Of a stretch of 64,000 nucleotides of DNA, positions 60,708-64,000 are shown piece by piece. How positions within the stretch are numbered: position 1 is the stretch's first letter; each line of letters opens with the position of its first letter. The translations under genes were made by a program, and so were the position numbers. The stretch comes from Eremophila alpestris peregrina (taxonomy: Eukaryota; Chordata; Aves; Passeriformes; Alaudidae). The stretch is from positions 15,078,049 to 15,142,048 of the forward strand of contig WMCF01000014.1 of assembly GCA_009792885.1 (NCBI GenBank). The letters run 5' to 3'. The notes under the pieces are model-generated. The model had not been told where the DNA came from, did no database searches, and saw nothing but the letters and a program-made list of their open reading frames with translations.

Positions 60708-60713
60708 CATACC
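60708..60713. repeat. Target-site duplication, right copy (CATACC)
   Basis: Identical to 58612-58617 and directly adjacent to the LTR end GACA. Confidence 0.88.
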
Positions 60714-63527
60714 TGATGATGTACATGCAGAATCTCCTGATCTGGCATGAGCCAGTCTTGATGCTGCAATACAGAAAAAGTTCCATGCACAAGTATTTGC
60801 ACTGCTGAACATACACACGTGCAAATCCATCAGTGCAATACTAACCCCACTCACAGAAAAGGAACTGCAGGGAAAATGTAACACTAACATTCACAAATGG
60901 TTCATTTTTTGTATCTTTTTCTTTCAGGTTGCCCAAGAAAAAGAAAATTTGAGAAGCTAAATTAGTCTCTGCTGTATTTCCACTGAGGAGCACAGAGCTT
61001 TGCCAAAGATATTATCTGGGGAAAAAAAAGGATCCTCTGTTAACAGAGTATGAAGATCACATTTTCAGACACTAAAAGAGAGCTGATGGATAAAGCTGGT
61101 GACAGCGCAATTTAAACTGCCTGCTAATTGATTATTGCAATGCTAAGAATATGCGTTGTCTCCTTTTGAAGGCGAATGACAACATTTCTCATAGTTCAGT
61201 GGGAGTGGGATCAAGGTGCAGATACGCATTTTAATGTATTCTCTGCCTTAAAGTCATTCCCTGGGTTGCTTCTGTAAAAGCCAGAAGAAGCCCTGGCAGA
61301 AGGTCCTTGGCTAAGAAGCCAAGAATCTAGAGTCAGGAAAGGATTGCCACAATGGAAACTACCCAAACCTCTTTTACACGGGGTGCTCACATACACCTCA
61401 AGCTGCCTTAGTTTCTGATAGTAAGCCCTGTCAGGTTTTGAGAAGTGTAAAGCTTCCCTTCCTACTGGAATTGCTGAAAATACAGTATGAGATTATTTAG
61501 CTTCCCCAACTGGAATCTGTCACTGGTTATCACAGTGGATACAATGAGGTGGCTGAGCACAGAAGAGTCGTGAGACCTTTTGAATATCTCCATATTTTTT
61601 CATAATATTTAAATGTGATACCACCTTGCAGACTTCTTGTACTGAGGAATTATATATAAACAGCTATAAACTCCCTGCCATAGGGACTGACCAATCTGTG
61701 ACTCCTGAACAACTTCTGTATCACTTCTGAGCAATTCAGCAACAGCTCTCATAATAACATTACATCATATAATTGGCAATGGGGCTGTCTAGCACCAGGG
61801 TGGCTGGTCCATTCAAATCCCGAGCCACAGGGGAAGCTGAGAGTGACTTTGCCCAGACACCCTGTGCTGCAGCTGCACGCCTGGGCTTCAGGCTGAAGCG
61901 GGGTCTGTGGGCTGCTGCTGAGCTGCTGTCACGCCCTGTCTGCAAACCTGTCTCCTGGGAGCAGTGAGATATGGAGCGAGAGCCTTGTGGCTCTCCCCCA
62001 TTTGCAGATCTCTGTAAGCCACTTGGAGATTTGGGGAGGTTGACCATCTTGTGCTCTACACATTCCCAAGAATTACTGAGGAGCAGGTATTAGTGAGGAT
62101 TAAGTATGCTGGGACAGGCTTACTGCATCAGTCATCAGACTGAATAGGAAAATACTCAGCCAAGTCATCTTTAACAGGCATTATATAATACATTTTGAAT
62201 TTTCATTAAAGCTACAACACATAAAGCAGTGTCTTTTATTTCAAAAGAAGTCTTAGCTAAGCATGTTTCAACCTTAAGTAACTTCACAGCAGATTATCTT
62301 GTTTATTTTCTTGGAAGTCAGCTGTATTTTTACAACGCATGTATTTATAAAAATCTGTTATTTTCAAGAAGTGCTTTGCCACAAGGCTATATCTACCACC
62401 CCAGTGCTTTCACCCAACAGTTCTATGAAGCTGATATCTACACCATATGCTTTTGTTCATGCTATGTATTCAAATACAAAGGCGTGGTTAAATTCTGATA
62501 TCCTTTTTGAGGGGAAGACTGGGGAAAACATCTGCCTCTTGATGGAAACCATCTGGTACAACCAGACATGAAGTCAAGCATCCTAACATGATGTGCTCCT
62601 TAGGAATCTACTAGCTTAATAGAATTACAGATTCTTCCCCTAATGCTCTCATCACATGCCATCTCAGGGATTTTCCCTTGCACCGACCTAGGATTGATTG
62701 GTGTAATTATTTTGTAAACTTTTGTCTCGGTGTAACCAGAAACAATAATTATTATTATGTAGATTTCTGTTGTTATTCTCCCATCTGAGCTGTTCATCTG
62801 CACAATTACAGGTGCAGAAAAAAATCACAAAATAGTTACTCTGGAAGGAGGGGCTGCAGAAGTTTCCTGAGGTCAGCAGTACTGCAGAAGCTCCAGCACA
62901 CCTTTAGTTTGTTCCAGAGATAAGAGTTAATGTGTCAGAATTGGTAAAGGGGAGGTGAGCTCTTCTCACTTCATCCCTTACTTGAAGTGTCAGACTTCAG
63001 TCACTCCATTAAACCCACCAGTGAGGGATCAAATACTGTCTATCCTTAACCCTCCAAGAAGGTCTGCTAAGACAGATAGGACACTGAAACACATAAAACC
63101 TGTGTGGTAGGCCAGCTTTCAAGAAAACAGCAGGTGTTAAAGCTGCATGACCTCAAATGTGTGTCTTTGAGTGAGGGGGATTAGCAGGCAAAAGGGAAAC
63201 AGAGTAACCATCAGTTTGAGATATGTTTAGGGCAAACAAAGCTAGATCATTTTTGTGCCATGGTTCTGCTCTGCTGCCCAAGACTATCCTCTCCACATAC
63301 AATTCAGTACCAACAAAGTTTGTTTACCTGAGCTAATCTTCAAACACAAAGCAAGATTACATTCAGAGAATCTGGATAAAATTGACAGTCATTGCTGGTT
63401 TTCTTTAAGATGTTATTCTTAAAGAAGAATGTGGGGGGGAGGTGGGGGGGAGAATATTACTATGAATATGAAGCTTGCCCCCACTGCTTCATGCTGTGGT
63501 AGGAGTGTCCTGTCATTATTTACCCAT
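60714..63527. other. Unique DNA, no gene recognised
   Basis: AT-rich apart from a GC-richer patch at 61770-61970 with overlapping frames on both strands (64 plus, 95 minus), which reflects composition. A G-rich low-complexity run lies at 63432-63451. No repeat family or exon recognised. Confidence 0.5.
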
Positions 63528-64000
63528 TCAGTGGTGCTTTGCCTAGGGGACAATACCAGGAACAATACTGTTTAACATCTTCATTAATGACCTTGACCAT
63601 TGTGCAGAGTGCACATTCAGCAAGTCTGCAGGTCATACCAAGCTGGGAGGAGTGGGTGACAGGCCAAATGGCTGTTCTGCTATCCAGAGGGACTTTGACA
63701 CCCTGGAGAAATGGGCAGAGAGGAGCCTCATGAAGTTCAAGAAAAGGAAAAGCCAAGTCCTGCCTGTGGAGAGGAACAACCCCAGGCACCTGGACAGGCT
63801 GGAGCACAAGTATCTGGAAAGCAGCTCTGCAGTGAAGGCCCTGGGGACCCTGATGGACACCAAACTCCCCTTGAACCAGCAAAAGTAAACTTTGAGAGAG
63901 CTGGGACAATTCATCCTAGAGAAAAAAAGGTTCCACAAGGATTTTACCAATGTGTATAAAAATTTGGTAGAGGTGGGGAAGGATTGATAAAGAAGGCAAG
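63528..64000 (+). mobile_element. CR1 LINE fragment with part of reverse transcriptase, runs off the window
   Basis: 63547-63888 is an open stretch (stop TAG just before it at 63544) whose product reads TILFNIFINDL, KLGGVGD, GCSAIQRDFDTLEKWAERSL and MKFKKRKSQVL, the thumb-side part of CR1 ORF2 reverse transcriptase. The position of the catalytic ADD motif reads SAGHT, so both aspartates are lost and the copy is dead. A frameshift lies just upstream of 63547. After the stop at 63886-63888 the text jumps to GAGAGAGCTGGGACAATTCA and CAATGTGTATAAAAATTTGG, which lie further 3' in CR1, indicating an internal deletion. The element continues beyond the window end. Confidence 0.92.

Noticed and set aside
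1..64000. CRISPR array, operon, phage or other prokaryotic system
   Set aside because: No regularly spaced repeats, no ribosome-binding-site-led compact genes, and repeat content (CR1, SINE, ERV) is plainly avian.

Overview
This window reads as nuclear DNA from a bird, most likely a songbird. The evidence is several 5'-truncated CR1 LINEs with the typical avian 3' ends (octamer tails close to ATTCTATG), a degraded tRNA-Ile-derived SINE with a CR1-like tail that resembles TguSINE1 of zebra finch, and a class II (beta/alpha-like) endogenous retrovirus remnant. The background is AT-rich and CpG-poor. I recognise no host protein-coding exon, rRNA or tRNA gene, so the window is probably intergenic or deep intronic. 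Nearly all open frames outside mobile elements are short, overlap frames on the other strand and show no family signature.

Layout. 1-4.7 kb: unique DNA with a degenerate interstitial telomere-like tract (3283-3469) between near-identical 14-bp direct repeats. 4.7-14.7 kb: three CR1 copies (4737-5250 plus, 6742-6870 minus, 14043-14640 minus), two old repeats (8313-8518, 9500-9668) and short microsatellites. 14.7-34 kb: mostly unique, AT-rich DNA with a CR1 at 21449-21874 and the SINE at 24103-24242. 34-46 kb: mostly unique, with old repeat fragments (34806-34885, 38196-38280, 40951-41172). 46.3-47.5 kb: two CR1 copies lying tail to tail. 47.5-57.5 kb: mostly unique, with a GC- and CpG-rich patch (52565-52860), a short CpG cluster (55516-55582) and a GT microsatellite. 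57.6-57.9 kb: a pyrimidine repeat, CCTTT changing to CCCTT, broken by a 45-base assembly gap. 58.6-60.7 kb: a deleted endogenous retrovirus on the minus strand. 63.5-64 kb: a CR1 piece carrying part of its reverse transcriptase, running off the window end.

The most informative locus is the retrovirus. It is bounded by a perfect 6-bp target duplication (CATACC). It keeps a 306-bp 3' LTR, a purine tract, an open RNase H-integrase frame with all expected catalytic residues, a scrap of reverse transcriptase broken by one stop codon, and 67 bp of the 5' LTR. gag, protease, most of reverse transcriptase and env are absent. The second notable locus is the telomere-like tract. I found no evidence for an undescribed multigene system. 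The rest looks like ordinary avian non-coding DNA, some of which may be regulatory, but that cannot be judged without alignments.
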